A DNA stretch of 64,000 bases from Erinaceus europaeus (lineage: Eukaryota > Chordata > Mammalia > Eulipotyphla > Erinaceidae): positions 57,489,296-57,553,295 of the forward strand of contig NC_080164.1 in NCBI RefSeq assembly GCF_950295315.1, written 5' to 3'. Both the position numbers and the translations under genes were made by a program. This document shows positions 1 through 11,405 of the stretch, piece by piece. The notes below the pieces were generated by a model. It saw only the letters and a list, made by a program, of their open reading frames with translations. It had not been told where the DNA came from and ran no database searches. Position 1 is the stretch's first letter; each line of letters starts with the position of its first letter.

Positions 1-205
1 CGTTGTTGGATAGGACAGAGAGAAATGGAGAGAGGAGGGGAAGACAGAGAGGAGGAGAGAAAGATAGACACCTGCAGACCTGCTTCACCGCCTGTGAAGG
101 GACTCCCCTGCAGGTGGGGAGCCGGGGTTTGAACCGGGATCCTTATGCCAGTCCTTGTGCTTTGCGCCACCTGCGCTTAACCCGCTACGCTACAGCCCGA
201 CTCCC
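1..205 (-). mobile_element. family A (hedgehog-type) tRNA-derived SINE, cut by window edge
   Basis: Reverse-complement of the family A consensus: CT-rich body, the CACCTGCAGACCTGCTTCAC block and the tRNA-like head with B box near 130-140 and A box near 185-195. The SINE 5' end is at about 205. The 3' tail lies outside the window. It contains no gene; the open frame across it is incidental. Confidence 0.9.
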
Positions 206-495
206 GCAAACATGTCTTCTTAGACCTATTGATGACTTTTGAAGAAGCTTTGTATAGATAGTTATTAAGTTATAGTCCTTCCATCTGGAATTAGTTTGTG
301 AGCCACAAGTAAAGTTATGCTCTTTAATAATATATATATATTCCCAGGTAACTACCCATTATATTTACCAGGTTTCAGATAGTTTATTCCATCTCTAGTA
401 ATCAAATTCACTCCAAAAATGATGGTGTCTAAATAAATATTCCTTATAGTCTGAAACTAAATATAGAGACATTGCTAAAAAAAAAGTCCAAGAGA
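206..495. other. unique AT-rich sequence, nothing recognised
   Basis: No repeat, reading frame or RNA fold that I can support. It separates the family A SINE from a degraded family B SINE. Confidence 0.5.
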
Positions 496-499
496 CTAT

Positions 500-695
500 T
501 ATGGACCAGGAAGTTACTCATTGGGTAAAGTGTACACCTTACAGACATGAAACCCTGAGTTTGAAACTTGGCATGAGTGAGGATCATTACAGACAGAATT
601 GAGAGAACTTACTGGATGGTGGGATGGTTTTTTGGTCTGCTGTCCCTCCTCTATTTCTCTCAAAAAATAGAGAAAAAAGTCAACACAGGGCAACT
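500..695 (+). mobile_element. degraded family B tRNA-derived SINE
   Basis: The diverged head (AGTTACTCATTGGGTAAAG) and a B-box-like GAGTTTGAAACTTGGC near 557-572 precede a CT-rich stretch with CTCCTCTATTTCTCTC. This matches the layout of the clearer family B copies at 12849 and 44550. The copy is old and poorly conserved. Confidence 0.5.
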
Positions 696-699
696 GCTC

Positions 700-1765
700 C
701 TTTATATCACGTATATGCATATTCCTGGACTTTACCTGCCTGGATTAATAAAGGGACTATCATATTAATGATATATGAGAATGGAACTTACCCCAAATGA
801 TGATGTCATTGTTCATTTATTTTTTTACACAAGGCCTAATAAACTCAGCCCTGTTATTTTGTTGCATGTAATTAGAATTTTCTATAGAACATAACACTTA
901 ATCCAAGACAGATTTTCTCATTTTGAAATAGGCATCTGTTTGGTTTTTTTTTCTGTGTCTATATGTTCCTATTCAAATATATTATTGATTTTAGTCAAGA
1001 ATCCTTAAGTTCTGCCCTACCATATTGTTCTCCTCAACACTAACCTTGCTTCTAGAGTAGAGAGATAGTCAACATCTATGTCTCCAAAACTAACATGATA
1101 ACTTTGAATAGAGAGAGAAAAATTCCAAGACTTCAGTTTTGTTTGAGCCTTCTGATACATCTTCAAAAGCTTTGCAAATGGTATCTTATTCTTTCAGATG
1201 AAGTAAGGTACAACAATTTTACCTCAAACTATGCCAATCTGACTAACATTATAAACATCACATAGGAAAAGTGGCAACTGAAAATCTGAAGTGTCATTAC
1301 AATTAATCTTTGCAGATTAGGAAATTTTGTATCCATATTTTGTAGACAATATCAGATACATGACAGATTAATTAATTAGTGAAAAAATATATAAGCACAG
1401 ATTGACTGAGGCTATGACTCAAGGATCTTGAGTTCATTAAATGAGTAATCTCTGGCCTCTATGTAATCTTTCTCCATACAAGAAATCCCACTTTGAAAGA
1501 TTATATTAAGGAACCAATACTTCACCAGGAAGAACTCCTGTTTTGTTACACCAATGAGTACAATGGGTAGCTTTGTATCTGTAGTGTCTCTCTTTTCCTT
1601 CTTCTTTTTAAATTTTGTTTTCTCTTTATGTCTGATAAAGTTTGTCTGAAGCCATAGTGCTCCAGAAAAATGAAAAATTAATATTTTATATTTTGAATAT
1701 GAACTAAGGACAAATGTTTGTAATTTTATGCTTTAAAAGACCTACTTATATAGTGATAATTTATC
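700..1765. other. unique AT-rich sequence
   Basis: No convincing coding frame or repeat. Composition is AT-rich with several homopolymer T and A runs. I see no promoter or conserved motif that I could defend. Confidence 0.4.
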
Positions 1766-1769
1766 AGGC

Positions 1770-2010
1770 CTTTTATTTTATTTCACTGACCATAATAACC
1801 TCTACCTTCACTCATTTTGTCCTATGTAATACAATATCATTTTTTTAATTGTAAAGTGACGTTTCGTTGAATTTATGCACTATTTAGTGCATAAATTCTT
1901 TGTCCATTTATTTTTCAGTGGAATTTTATATTGCTTTCATATATTGATTATTGTGAATAATGAAGTTATGAACATACAGGTGCATGCATTTTATAAAATT
2001 AGGGCTGTCA
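1770..2010 (-). mobile_element. ancient L1 ORF2 3' fragment
   Basis: The stretch TTTGTCCATTTATTTTTCAG followed by GATTATTGTGAATAATGAAG and a GAACATACAGGTGCATGCA block matches the reverse-complement signature of the C-terminal part of mammalian L1 ORF2 (compare the young copy at 3750-3840). It is heavily diverged and truncated at both ends, and contains a perfect palindrome at 1869-1898. Confidence 0.55.
1869..1898. repeat. perfect inverted repeat, 14-bp arms, 2-nt spacer
   Basis: GAATTTATGCACTA at 1869-1882 is mirrored exactly by TAGTGCATAAATTC at 1885-1898, with TT between. It could form a cruciform or hairpin. It lies inside an ancient L1 remnant, so it was probably created locally. Confidence 0.85.
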
Positions 2011-2094
2011 TGTTTTTTTTAATATATCTTTAAGAGTGCTACAGCTGCAAATATAAGGTTTTTCCATTTTTAAGAATTTTGGCAGTGATTACGG

Positions 2095-2122
2095 TAACAC
2101 ACACACACACACACACACACAC
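2095..2122. repeat. (CA)n microsatellite
   Basis: About 13 CA units directly visible, shortly before the 3' end of L1-A. Confidence 0.95.
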
Positions 2123-2222
2123 GGGCAAACAGTGAGGGAGGACTATAAACTAGTAATCTTACAATTTTTAAAATCACTACACAATCCCTAGTAATAAAAA
2201 TTACAAAAAAAAACTGACAACT

Positions 2223-2237
2223 CTTTTTCATTCTTTT
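2223..2237. repeat. target-site duplication of L1-A, 3' side
   Basis: CTTTTTCATTCTTTT here is repeated exactly at 9657-9671, bracketing L1-A. It marks a target-primed insertion on the minus strand; the T run that follows is the L1 poly(A) tail. Confidence 0.85.
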
Positions 2238-2250
2238 TTTTTTATTTTTT

Positions 2251-3584
2251 ATTTAAGAAAGGATTAGTGAAAAAAAACATAAGGTAGGAGGGGTACAACT
2301 CCACACAATTCCCACCACCCAATCCCCATAACCCACCCCCTCCCATGGTGACTTTCCCATTCTCTAGCCCTCTGGGAGCATGGACCCAGGGTCGTTGAAG
2401 GTTGCAGAAGGTAGAAGGTCTGGCTTCTGTAATTGCTTCCCCACTGAACATGGGCGGTGACTGGTCCGTCCATACTCCCAGCCTGCCTCTCTCTTTCCCT
2501 AGTAAGTTGTGTCTCTGGGGAAGCTGAGCTCCAGGACACATTGGTGGGGTCTTCAATCCAGGGAAGCCTAGCCAGCATCCTGGTGGCATCTGGAAACCTG
2601 GTGATTGAAAAGAGAGTTAACATATGAAGCCAAACAATTTGTTGAGCAATCATGGATCCCAAGCTTGGAATAGTGGAGAGGAAGTGTTAGGGAGGTACTC
2701 ACTGCAAACTCTAGTGTACTTCTGCTTTCAGGTATATATTTTGCAGTAGTTTACGGATACGTGTGCACATAAGCTCTCTCTCACATAAACTGGTGTATAT
2801 ATAGATTATGGGACTCTGTTAGAAAGTGAAATACCGGAGATGAAATTAGAGTGTACTATAAAAGGAAAGGTCTCACCCGAGTAATGAAGTTGAAGGGTTG
2901 TCATTCCACACGTGAAGTCTCTGGATACAGTCTGAGGTGAAGCATGTTGAGATGGCAATCCTTGCTTTGGTTAGGTTGTGATCGGCGGATGCAATACTAT
3001 TTGGTTTGGATTGGGAGGTGCATACGGGAAAGTGGGCCCTATCCAAGGGTTCCAGGACTGGGGGAAGTAGGGGCTCTACAGTGAAGATGTGAGGTTCCTG
3101 CAGTCTTAGGGTTCAAAAAGACACTCAATAGTTAATATTATAATCACATTATTTGTTAATTGGGTTAACTTTGAAAAGTCCCTGTGTTATGGTTTGCTGT
3201 ACAGTACCCAGTATCTTGTATATAGCTGTGCTATTGGATGCTTCTAATCTACTTGGTCTAGGCTTTTGAGAGAGTCCGCATATCAAACACATAGCCTATA
3301 TATTAAAAAGATTCAGTTTGTCTTTTGAGAAACTTTGAGACATACAATTGATTTCCCCCTCTCATATTAATTAACTACTGATTTATATGTCTACATTTTG
3401 CTAGGAGTGTACATAAACACCATTCCCACCACCAAAGGACTGTGACCCATCCCTCCCACCCACTCCCACCCCCCACTGGCCCAGGAAGCTACATGTCTAC
3501 CCCTCACCACTGGGTTTTTACTTTGGTGCCCTACTTACAATTTGATCAGGTCCTGCTTTTAGTTTCCCTTTCAGATCTTCTTAG
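2251..3584 (-). other. L1-A 3' UTR
   Basis: The 1.3-kb region between the ORF2 stop and the poly(A) tail. The terminal block (TAGGAGGGGTACAACTCC on the + strand) recurs at the 3' ends of L1-B, L1-C and several truncated copies, and so defines the local L1 3' end. CCACTCCCACCCCCC-type C runs near 3455-3475 would be G runs in the RNA. Confidence 0.8.
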
Positions 3585-6500
3585 TCAGTTTCTGTTGATG
3601 AGTGGGATCATCCCATACTCATCTTTATCATTCTGACTTAGTTCACTTAACATAATTCCTTCTAGCTCTGTCCAAGATGGGTCAGAGAAGGTGGGTTCAT
3701 TGTTCTTGATAGCTGCATAGTATTCCATTTTGTATATATATCACAGCTTTCTCAGCCACTCATCTGTTGTTGGGCACCTGGGTTGCTTCCAGGTTTTAGC
3801 TATTATGAATTGTGCTGCTGAGAACATAGGAGTACACACCTCTTTTTAGTTGGGTGTTATGGAGACCTTGGGGTATAACCCCAGGAGAGGAATTACTGGG
3901 TCATATGGAAGGTCCATGTCTAGCCTTCTGAGAGTTTTCCAGACTGCTCTCCACAGAGGCTATACCAATTTACATTCCCACCAGCAATGTAAAAGGGTTC
4001 CTCTGTCCCCACATCCTCTCCAGCATTTGTTGCTGCTGTCCTTTTTGATGTATGCCATTCTTACAGGAGTGAGGTGGTATCTTAGTGTTGTCTTAATTTG
4101 CATTTCTCTGACAATCAGTGACCTAGAGCAGTTTTTCATATGTTTGTTAGCCTTTTGGATCTCCTCAGTGGTGAATGTTTTGTTCATTTCCTCTGCCCAT
4201 TTTTGGATGGGATCATTTGCTTTTTTGCGGCTAAGTTTGTTGAGCTCTTTATATATATTGGTGATTAGTTTCTTGTCTGATGTCTGGCATGTGAAGATCT
4301 TCTCCCATTCTGTGAGGGGTCTCTCTGTTTGTTTAATAGTTTCTTTGGATGTGCAGAAGCTTTTCAATTTGATGTAGTCCCATTGGTTTGTTTCTGCTTT
4401 AGTCTTCCTTGCAATTGGGTTTGATTCATCAAAGATGTCCTTGAGGTGTATGTGGAAAAGTGTTTTACCAATGTTTTCCTCTAAGTATTTGATTGTTTCT
4501 GGTCTGACATCTAGGTCTTTGATCCATTTGGAGTTGATTTTTGTTTCTGGTGAGATAAAGTGGTTCAATTTCATTCTTCTGCATGTTTCAACCCAGTTTT
4601 CCCAGCACCATTTATTGAAGAGAGCCTCCTTTTTCCATTTAATCTTTTGGGCACCCTTATCAAAGATTAGATGCCCATAGGTGTTGGGATTTACTTCTGG
4701 GCTTTCAATTCTGTTCCACTGGTCTGTGTGCCTATTTTTGTTCCAGTACCATGCAGTTTTGATGATGATGGCTTTATAAGATTGTTTAAGGTCTGGGAGT
4801 GTGATGCCTCCATTTCTGTTTCTTTTCCTTAAGATGGTTTTGGCAATTCTAGGTGTTTTCAGGTTCCAGATAAATGATTGTAGTGTTTGTTCTATTCTCT
4901 TAAAGAAGCTTGGTGGAACTTTGATGGGTATTGCATTAAATTTGTATATGGCTCTGGGGAGAATATTCATTTTGATGATATTTATTCTTCCAATCCATGA
5001 GCATGGGATATCTTTCCATTTCTTGCTATCAGTTTCTATCTCCTTGAGTAGCGACTCATAGTTTTCAGTATACAAGTCTTTCACCACTTTGGTCAACTTT
5101 ATTCCTAGGTATTTGATTGATTTTGCTGAAACAATAAATGGGAGTGATTTCTGGATGTCTTCTTCTTCAGATTTATTGTTTGCATAAAGAAATGCCACTG
5201 ATTTTTGTACATTGATTTTGTAGCCTGATACCTTGCTATATTGCCTAGTAACTTCCAGTAATTTTCTATTGGATTCTTTAGGTCTTTCTATGTATACTAT
5301 CATATCATCTGCAAATAGTGAGAGCTTGACTTCTTCCCTTCCAATCTGTATCCCTTTGATTTCTTTCTCTTGCCTGATTGCTATGGCAAGAACTTCCAAT
5401 ACTATGTTGAAGAGTAACAGTGACAGTGGACAGACCTTTTTAGTCCCCAATCTGAGGGGGAATGCTTTCAACTTCTGTCCATTGAGTATGATGTTGGCTG
5501 TAGGTTTGCTATATATAGACTCCACTATCTTGAGGAATTTCCCATCTATTCCCATTTTTTTGTAGAGTTTTGAGCACGATTGGGTGTTGGATTTTGTCAA
5601 AGGCTTTCTCTGCATCTATTGAGATAATCATGTAGTTTTTGGCTTTGCTTTTATTGATGTGGTGAATGACATTGATTGACTTATGGATGTTGAACCAGCC
5701 TTGCATTCCTGGGATGATTCCCACTTGGTCATGATGAACAATCTTTTTGATGTGTTGCTGTATCCGGTTGGCCAAGATCTTGTTTAATATTTTGGCATAT
5801 ATGTTCATCAGAGATATTGGTCTGTGGTTTTCCTTTCTTATTCTGTTCCTATCAGCTTTTGGTATCAGGGTGATGTTGGCTTCATAAAAGGTGGAAGGGA
5901 GTATTCCTGTTTCTTCAATCTTATGTAATAGCTTAAAAATTGTGGGTATTAACTGTTTCCTGAAAGTTTTGTAGAATTCGTTTGTGAAGCCATCTGGTCC
6001 AGGACTTTTGTTGTTGGGGAGATTCTTAATAACAGTTTCAATTTCTTTGTCTGTGATTGGTGCATTTAGATTTTGTAGTTCTTCTTGGTTCAGTTTTGGA
6101 AGAGTATAGGTTTCTAAGAATTGTTCCATTTCTTCCAGATTCTCTAGCTTGGTGGCATATAGTTCTTTATAGAAGTTTCGCAGGATTCTCTGGATTTCTG
6201 TGGTGTCAGTTGTGATATCTCCTGCATCGTTTACAATTCTATTAATTTGAGTCTTCTCTCTTTTTTGTTTGGTGAGTCTGGCTAGGGGTTTGTCAATTTT
6301 GTTTAATCTTTCAAAGAACCAACATTTGGCTTCATTGATCTTTTGTATGGTTCTTTTATTTTCGATGTTGTTTATTTCTGCTCTAACTTTAGTGATTTCT
6401 GTCCTTCTGGTTGCTTTAGGGTTCCTTTGTTCCTCTTCCTCTAAGTCCTTGAGGTGTGCAGTAAGGTCGTTCATTTGGGCTTCTTCTTGGTGTTTAATAT

Positions 6501-7409
6501 GTGATTGTATGGCTATAAGTTTCCCTCTCAGTACTGCTTTAACTGTGTCCCAAATATTTTGATAGGTTGTGTCTTCATTTTCATTAGTTTCCAGGAACAT
6601 TTGAATTTCCTGTTTGAGTGAGTCTCTGACCCAGTGGTTCTTAAGGAGCATGTTGTTTAGTTTCCAAATTCTATGTCTTTTAATAATTTTCCATTTGTTG
6701 TTAAATGTTAGTTTTACTCCACTGTGGTCTGAGAAGATACTTGGGATAATTTCAATGCTCTTGAATTTATTGATGCTGTCTTTGTGGCCTAACATGTGGT
6801 CTATCCTTGAATATGTGTTATGTGGATTTGAAAAGAAGGTATATTCCAGTTTTTTCAGGTGAAGGACTCTGAAAATGTCCAAGAGGTCTAGTCTGTCAAT
6901 CTCTTCATTCAATTCTCTTGTATCTTTATTGGTTCTCAGCTTTGTTGATTTGTCTAAGTGTGAGAAGGGGTATTGAAGTCTCCCACTATTATTGCATTAC
7001 TATTGATGTATTTTTGAAATTCTTGCAGTAGATGCTTAATGTATTTAGATGGTCCCTCGTTGGGTGCATAGATGTTAATAATTGTTAAGTCTTCTTGGCT
7101 GATTGATCCTCTAATCATTATGTAATGTCCTTGCCTATCTTTTATTACTTTATTTAATTTAAAATCTATCGTGTCTGAGATGAGAATGGCTGTTCCTGCC
7201 CTTTTTTGTGGACCGTTAGCCTGTATGATAGTTTTCCATCCTTTCACTTTAAGTCTGTGTTTATCTTGTTGTGACAGATGGGATTCTTGCAAGCAGCATA
7301 TGGTTGGGTTATGTTTTCTGATCCATCCCCCCACCCTGTGCCTTTTGATGGGTGAGTTTAAGCCATTGACATTTATTGATATTATGGATTTAATGTATTG
7401 TAGTGCCAT
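3585..7409 (-). pseudogene. L1-A ORF2 (endonuclease / reverse transcriptase), lightly damaged
   Basis: Encodes the L1 ORF2 protein, which nicks target DNA and reverse-transcribes L1 RNA in cis. In order: an AP-like endonuclease domain (starts MALQYIKSIISINVNG; a QESHLSQQDKHRLK segment; GDFNT near residue 150), a linker, the reverse transcriptase ([10 protein letters not shown], then the FADDM catalytic box near + position 5305), and the C-terminal cysteine motif C-x3-C-x7-H-x4-C ([18 protein letters not shown]) near 3980-4030. Compared with L1-B, one nucleotide is lost near 6957 and one T is gained in the T run near 5560; together they restore frame. A CAG-to-TAG change at 3960-3965 truncates the tail. 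Not functional as it stands, but very close. Confidence 0.9.
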
Positions 7410-7469
7410 TGTTCTAAAAAACTATTTGTTTGCTCTGATATATTGCAAGTATTATAGTGATGTTCTTGT

Positions 7470-8383
7470 TTATAAGAGGTCTTTTAGTACCTCTTTCAGG
7501 GCCGGCTTGGTGATGGTTGCCTCCTTTAACTGTTGTTTGTCTAAGAAGGTTTTGATCCCTCCATCTAGCTTGAATGAAACTCTAGCAGGATATATTATCC
7601 TTGGTTGAAACCCTTTTTCATTCAGGGCTCTATAGATATCTTGCCGCGCCCTTCTGGCTTTTAGAGTTTGAGTGGAGATGTCTGCAGATAATCTTATGGG
7701 TTTTCCCCTGTATGTGACTTTTTGTTTCTCTCTTGCAGCCTTTAGGATCCTTTCTTTATCCTTACTTCTTCTCATTGTGACTATGATGTGTCTTGGTGTC
7801 TTCAGGTCTGGGTTGATTCTGTTTGGTACTCTCTGGGTCTTTTGAACCTTGATATCCTTTCTGTTATTCAGGTCTGGGAAGTTTCCTTGTATTATTTCCT
7901 CTAGAATGTTTGCTTCCCCTTCCTCTCTTTCTTCCTCTGGCAGGCCAATAATACGAATGTTACTTCTTTTGATATCATCCCATATGTCTCTGTTGTTGTT
8001 TTCAGTGTCTCTAAATCTCTTTTTAAGCTCTTTCACCTCTTTTTTGTCTTCTCTAACCCATCCTCTATCTGACTAATTCTGTTTTCTGCTTCTGTTAGTC
8101 TGCTTTCCCTTGCCTCAGCTTCTTTCTTCATTACAGCTATTTCAGCTTTCAGTTCTCTAATTGCCTCAAGATAATCAGTATTTTCCTTGGGGGTCTCAAC
8201 TGTTGCTTCCCTAATACTGCCATTCCTTTCCTCCAATGTTGTTTTCATTTCTGTGATTAATAAGTTTATTATTGCTTGCATACTTTTCTTATCTATGGTT
8301 ACTTCTGACTTATTTGTAGTTTCTTCTGGGCTCTTGTCTTCATTCATTGGGGTAGCAGTTTTATTTGTTTTTAATCTACCCAT
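7470..8383 (-). pseudogene. L1-A ORF1 (RNA-binding chaperone), one frameshift
   Basis: Encodes the L1 ORF1 protein, a trimeric RNA-binding nucleic-acid chaperone that packages L1 RNA. The start MGRLKTNKTATPMNEDKS at 8383 is followed by a heptad-rich coiled coil (ELKAEIAVMKKEAEARESRLTE area), then the RRM-like part (NIRIIGLPEEEREEGEANIL) and the C-terminal domain (KARRARQDIYRALNEKG). About 304 codons, allowing for one missing base in the A run near 8045. There L1-A reads ACAAAAAAGAGG where L1-B reads ACGAAGAAAGAGG, so the frame breaks at the end of the coiled coil. Confidence 0.88.
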
Positions 8384-9656
8384 TTTTTTTATTTATGTGT
8401 TTCTCTCTTTTTTTATGCTCTTTTGTTCCTCATTTGTTGTGTCTTGAGTACAAGTAACACTGTACTAAATACCTTTATGACAATTGCACTCACCAACCTC
8501 CAGAATTACAGTAGCAACTGAAGTAAGTATTGAAGTAGTTTAATTGTTACCAGTTAGCCAAACAATTTCTCCAGTCCATGAAAAAATAGTAACCAAATCC
8601 CAGTGAAGAAAGAGAAAAGAAAGAGAGGATAGCAAGAATAGACAGTTATGCAAATCTACTATCCAGTGTATATTCTAGGGGTAACAAGAGGGGAAAGGGA
8701 ACTAGAGCAGAGATACACACATAGAGAGTCCACTCTGAGTCAGATTTCTTCCCCAAAGTAATTCACAAATTCAGAAAGGCAAAGAAGAAAGAAGTGTATG
8801 ACAAGATAAAAAAAAAAAAAAGAGAGAGAGATAAGAGAGAGAAAAGGGAGAAGATAAGAAGAGTTGTAATTAAAGAGCAGTGCAAGGAACTTCCCAAATG
8901 TGTATCAGTGAATTCAAAAAAAAAAAAAAAAACACCCTGTTTGGTGGTATGGGGTATCCTGCTAGGAGATGGGGTATCCTGCTAGGAGCTGGTCCCAGGG
9001 ACTGCTTATGGGGGGGGGGGCGGCGGGAAGGATGTATGCTTGAAAATTAAAAGGAAGAAAAAAGAATTTTTTCCCTACTCTAATTCTTAACCCAAATTAA
9101 GTTATAGTCACCTCCTTGGTGTCTAAGGACACCTTATTGGCTGGCCTGCTAAAGGCAGAAAATCCTATTGTCTCCAGGGGAGTGTGTTCAGAGCTCAGAG
9201 GCTAGCAGCTTCTCTGTCCGCCATCTTCCGGGAAACCCCCCCCCTCCAGACTTTTTTAAAAGATTTCTCGAAAATGAAAACTAGCTCCAAGTCCTTTGAT
9301 CCAATGAGAGCGATACTCAAGAATTCTTTGGATCCGCCCTCAGGGTCGCGGTGGACCCTGGAGACTCCCAAGAGAAAGCCACCGAGCTAAAGGTGGAGGA
9401 GCCGCTTTCCCGGGCGGAGGACAATGCCCGGCACACTCGCCTTGCCCGGCGCCGCCTGGGAAGTCTAGAGCCCCGCTAGTCTGTGTCACCTTTACTCTAA
9501 TTCTTAACCCAAATTAAATTATAATCACATCTTTGGTGTCACCCCTTATTGACTGGCCTGCTAAAGGCAGAAAATCCTACCGTTGCTGACGATGCGATCA
9601 GAGCACTAGCTGTTAGCAGCTTCTCAGTCCGCCATCTTCCTCCTCCTCCCAACCTC
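8384..9656 (-). promoter_or_regulatory. L1-A 5' UTR with CpG-rich internal promoter and two related units
   Basis: In L1 the 5' UTR is an internal RNA polymerase II promoter. The outer unit (about 9488-9641) and an inner unit (about 9070-9235) are roughly 80 percent alike by eye. Both begin TACTCTAATTCTTAACCCAA on the + strand and end in CCGCCATCTTCC, i.e. AAGATGGCGG on the element strand, the YY1-type site found at L1 starts. Between them lie about 240 bp that are GC- and CpG-rich (9300-9480). A short direct duplication of a GATGGGGTATCCTGCTAGGA block lies at 8949-8986, and an A/GA-rich stretch at 8805-8865. Confidence 0.75.
9628..9640 (-). promoter_or_regulatory. YY1-like site at the L1-A start
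   Basis: GTCCGCCATCTTC on the + strand reads AAGATGGCGGAC on the element strand, matching the AANATGGCGG core recognised by YY1 close to the L1 transcription start. Binding is inferred from the motif only. The inner unit has a second copy near 9218-9230. Confidence 0.6.
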
Positions 9657-9671
9657 CTTTTTCATTCTTTT
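9657..9671. repeat. target-site duplication of L1-A, 5' side
   Basis: CTTTTTCATTCTTTT, identical to 2223-2237. Confidence 0.85.
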
Positions 9672-10904
9672 AACTTTTTATTAGTGATGTTAAAACAAAA
9701 AAGTTAAAAGGTTTTCTCCTTCTTATAGCCTTTATTCTTAAATTTTATTGGGGATAAATCTAAGGGAAAAAAAATCTTCTTGCAGTTCCATTCTTTTCTC
9801 TGTGATGTATTCGCTATCAGTTTCTATCTGCTAAATATCTTCCAGATTTCTTAACTGATCATTTGTCTAGGACTCCCTAGTGAGCCTCCTAGAACTGATA
9901 TAGATTTATTTTTCTATTTTTTCTGTCATTTCGATGAGATTCGAGAAGGGAAGAGAAGAAAGTCGTTTGTTCAGTCAGCCATCTTGATTCAGAGTTGATA
10001 ACCTTTTATCAGGGAAGTCACAGAGGGACTGAACTCCTGCCCCAGATCCTTTAAAAAGTAATTTTGAGAGACATTTACCACGTTCAAAAGACTAGAAACC
10101 TGACCTACATTCTTTCAGTATATTGATTTGCAAAATCCAGGTCTTTCTTTACTTTCATATTTCCTCTACTTCAGGTCTTTGTGAAAAAAAATAAATAGAG
10201 AAAAAAGGTTATTAATTGTATTAAATTTTGCTCTTAATTTTCTAGTTATCATAAACATGAAAAAATGAGATTGTTTTCCCAATGAAAATAGTAAGACAAT
10301 AGGTATTAGTTTTGAGACTCCCACAAATTGTATTTTTTTTATGAGAAGAATATTCTTAAAAGAGACATATTCTTCTCAGTAGATAAATTGTATTTGGTTG
10401 TACTTCAGTCAGAACCATAGGTTCTTATAGTAAAAAAGCAAAATTGTAATAAGGTGTCTTTTTAAAAAAACTATTCTATAGTGTCCACAGTGAAAACTTT
10501 TCTGTCCACTATCCAGGATTTTTTTATATATTGTCATTTAAAATGAGAAGCATTATGTCTTACTGTTATTTAAATTTATTTAATATTTAAAAATAATCAA
10601 CAAATGGAAAATAAAAACATGAGACAAGATATCATTTATTTTCATTTTGGTCATGGTGGATGTGTCATGTGTTTAACTCCCATGCAATATTTCATTTGAA
10701 ATTTTGTCTTGTTTCCTTTCTAACACCCAATATGAAAATGCTAGTTTCAATGGTGAATTAGAAATTTACAAGTACTAGTAGAGGAAGGAGAAAGAAGAGA
10801 GAGAAAAAAACTAAAGGGGAATAGAAGAGAGGCTATCAAAAATGAAGAGGGACTATCGGGTCAGACAATAGCTCTCACATAGAATTAAAGGTGTTTTTAT
10901 ATAC
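9672..10904. other. unique AT-rich sequence
   Basis: No repeat or coding frame that I can name. There is a purine-rich patch at 10775-10830. A segment at 9975-9995 (CAGTCAGCCATCTTGATTCA) vaguely resembles an L1 5' end, but too weakly to call. Confidence 0.4.
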
Positions 10905-11130
10905 ATTTTTTTCAGTTTATTTTCCAGGACAGAGAGTAATTGAGAGGGAAGAGGGAGATAGAGTTGGAGAGAGATAGAGACACCTGAAGACCTGCTTCAC
11001 TGCTTGTGAAGAGAACCCCCCCCCACCTCCCCACAGTTGGGGATCTGGAGGCTCAAACCAGGATCCTTGTGCGGGTATTTGTGCTTAGTTCTATCTGCGC
11101 CTGATCTGGTGTGTTACCACCTGACACCCA
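10905..11130 (-). mobile_element. family A SINE, diverged
   Basis: Reverse-complement body (GGACAGAGAGTAATTGAGAG), the ACCTGAAGACCTGCTTCACT block and B-box-like CTCAAACCAGGATCC. The head ends near 11130. It contains a C run at 11016-11025. Confidence 0.8.
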
Positions 11131-11218
11131 GAATTAAATATTTTTTATAAGGGCAATAATTGGAAGAAGTAATTGAAACATCATACTATCTTTGGATAAG
11201 GCTTTACAACTTAACTCT

Positions 11219-11405
11219 GGGCCCAGAAAGATAGTAAGAGGGTGCTTGCTTCATCAAGTGGGTAACACAGAGTGGAATCAAACGCTCACAGGGGGGGAAC
11301 CTGGTGCTGTGGTATCTTTCTCCTTCCTATCTGTCTCTCTGTCTCTGCCTCACATTTTCTATCTGAAAAAGTCACCCCATAGCAGTGAAGCCTCAGTGAT
11401 AACCA
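11219..11405 (+). mobile_element. family B SINE carrying a family A-type 3' module
   Basis: The head GGGCCCAGAAAGATAGTAAG with a B-box-like GTGGAATCAAACGC is followed by a CT-rich body. The end, CATAGCAGTGAAGCCTCAGTGATAACC, is reminiscent of the 3' module that ends long family A copies. Confidence 0.6.

Larger units (their letters stand above)
2238..9656 (-). mobile_element. L1-A: young, essentially full-length L1
   Basis: A complete LINE-1 on the minus strand. From its 5' end: a 1.27-kb 5' UTR with two related promoter units, ORF1 (8383-7470), a short inter-ORF spacer, ORF2 (7409-3585), a 1.35-kb 3' UTR and a poly(A) tail (T run at 2236-2250). It is bracketed by a perfect 15-bp target-site duplication, so it is one insertion event. 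ORF2 would encode about 1274 residues once its two compensating frameshifts are allowed for, the usual mammalian L1 length. The damage seen is one frameshift in ORF1, and two frameshifts plus at least one nonsense change in ORF2. That implies a recent insertion, closely related to L1-B at 46.6-53.6 kb. Confidence 0.92.

Noticed and set aside
1..205. tRNA gene candidates in SINE heads (here and elsewhere)
   Set aside because: They have A and B boxes but continue into SINE bodies and do not form a complete cloverleaf; they are SINE promoters.
3850..4377. Hydrophobic + strand frames across the L1s (also 36827-37378, 48360-48710, 50949-51353)
   Set aside because: They are antisense shadows of L1 ORF2; the same hydrophobic peptides recur at each L1 copy.
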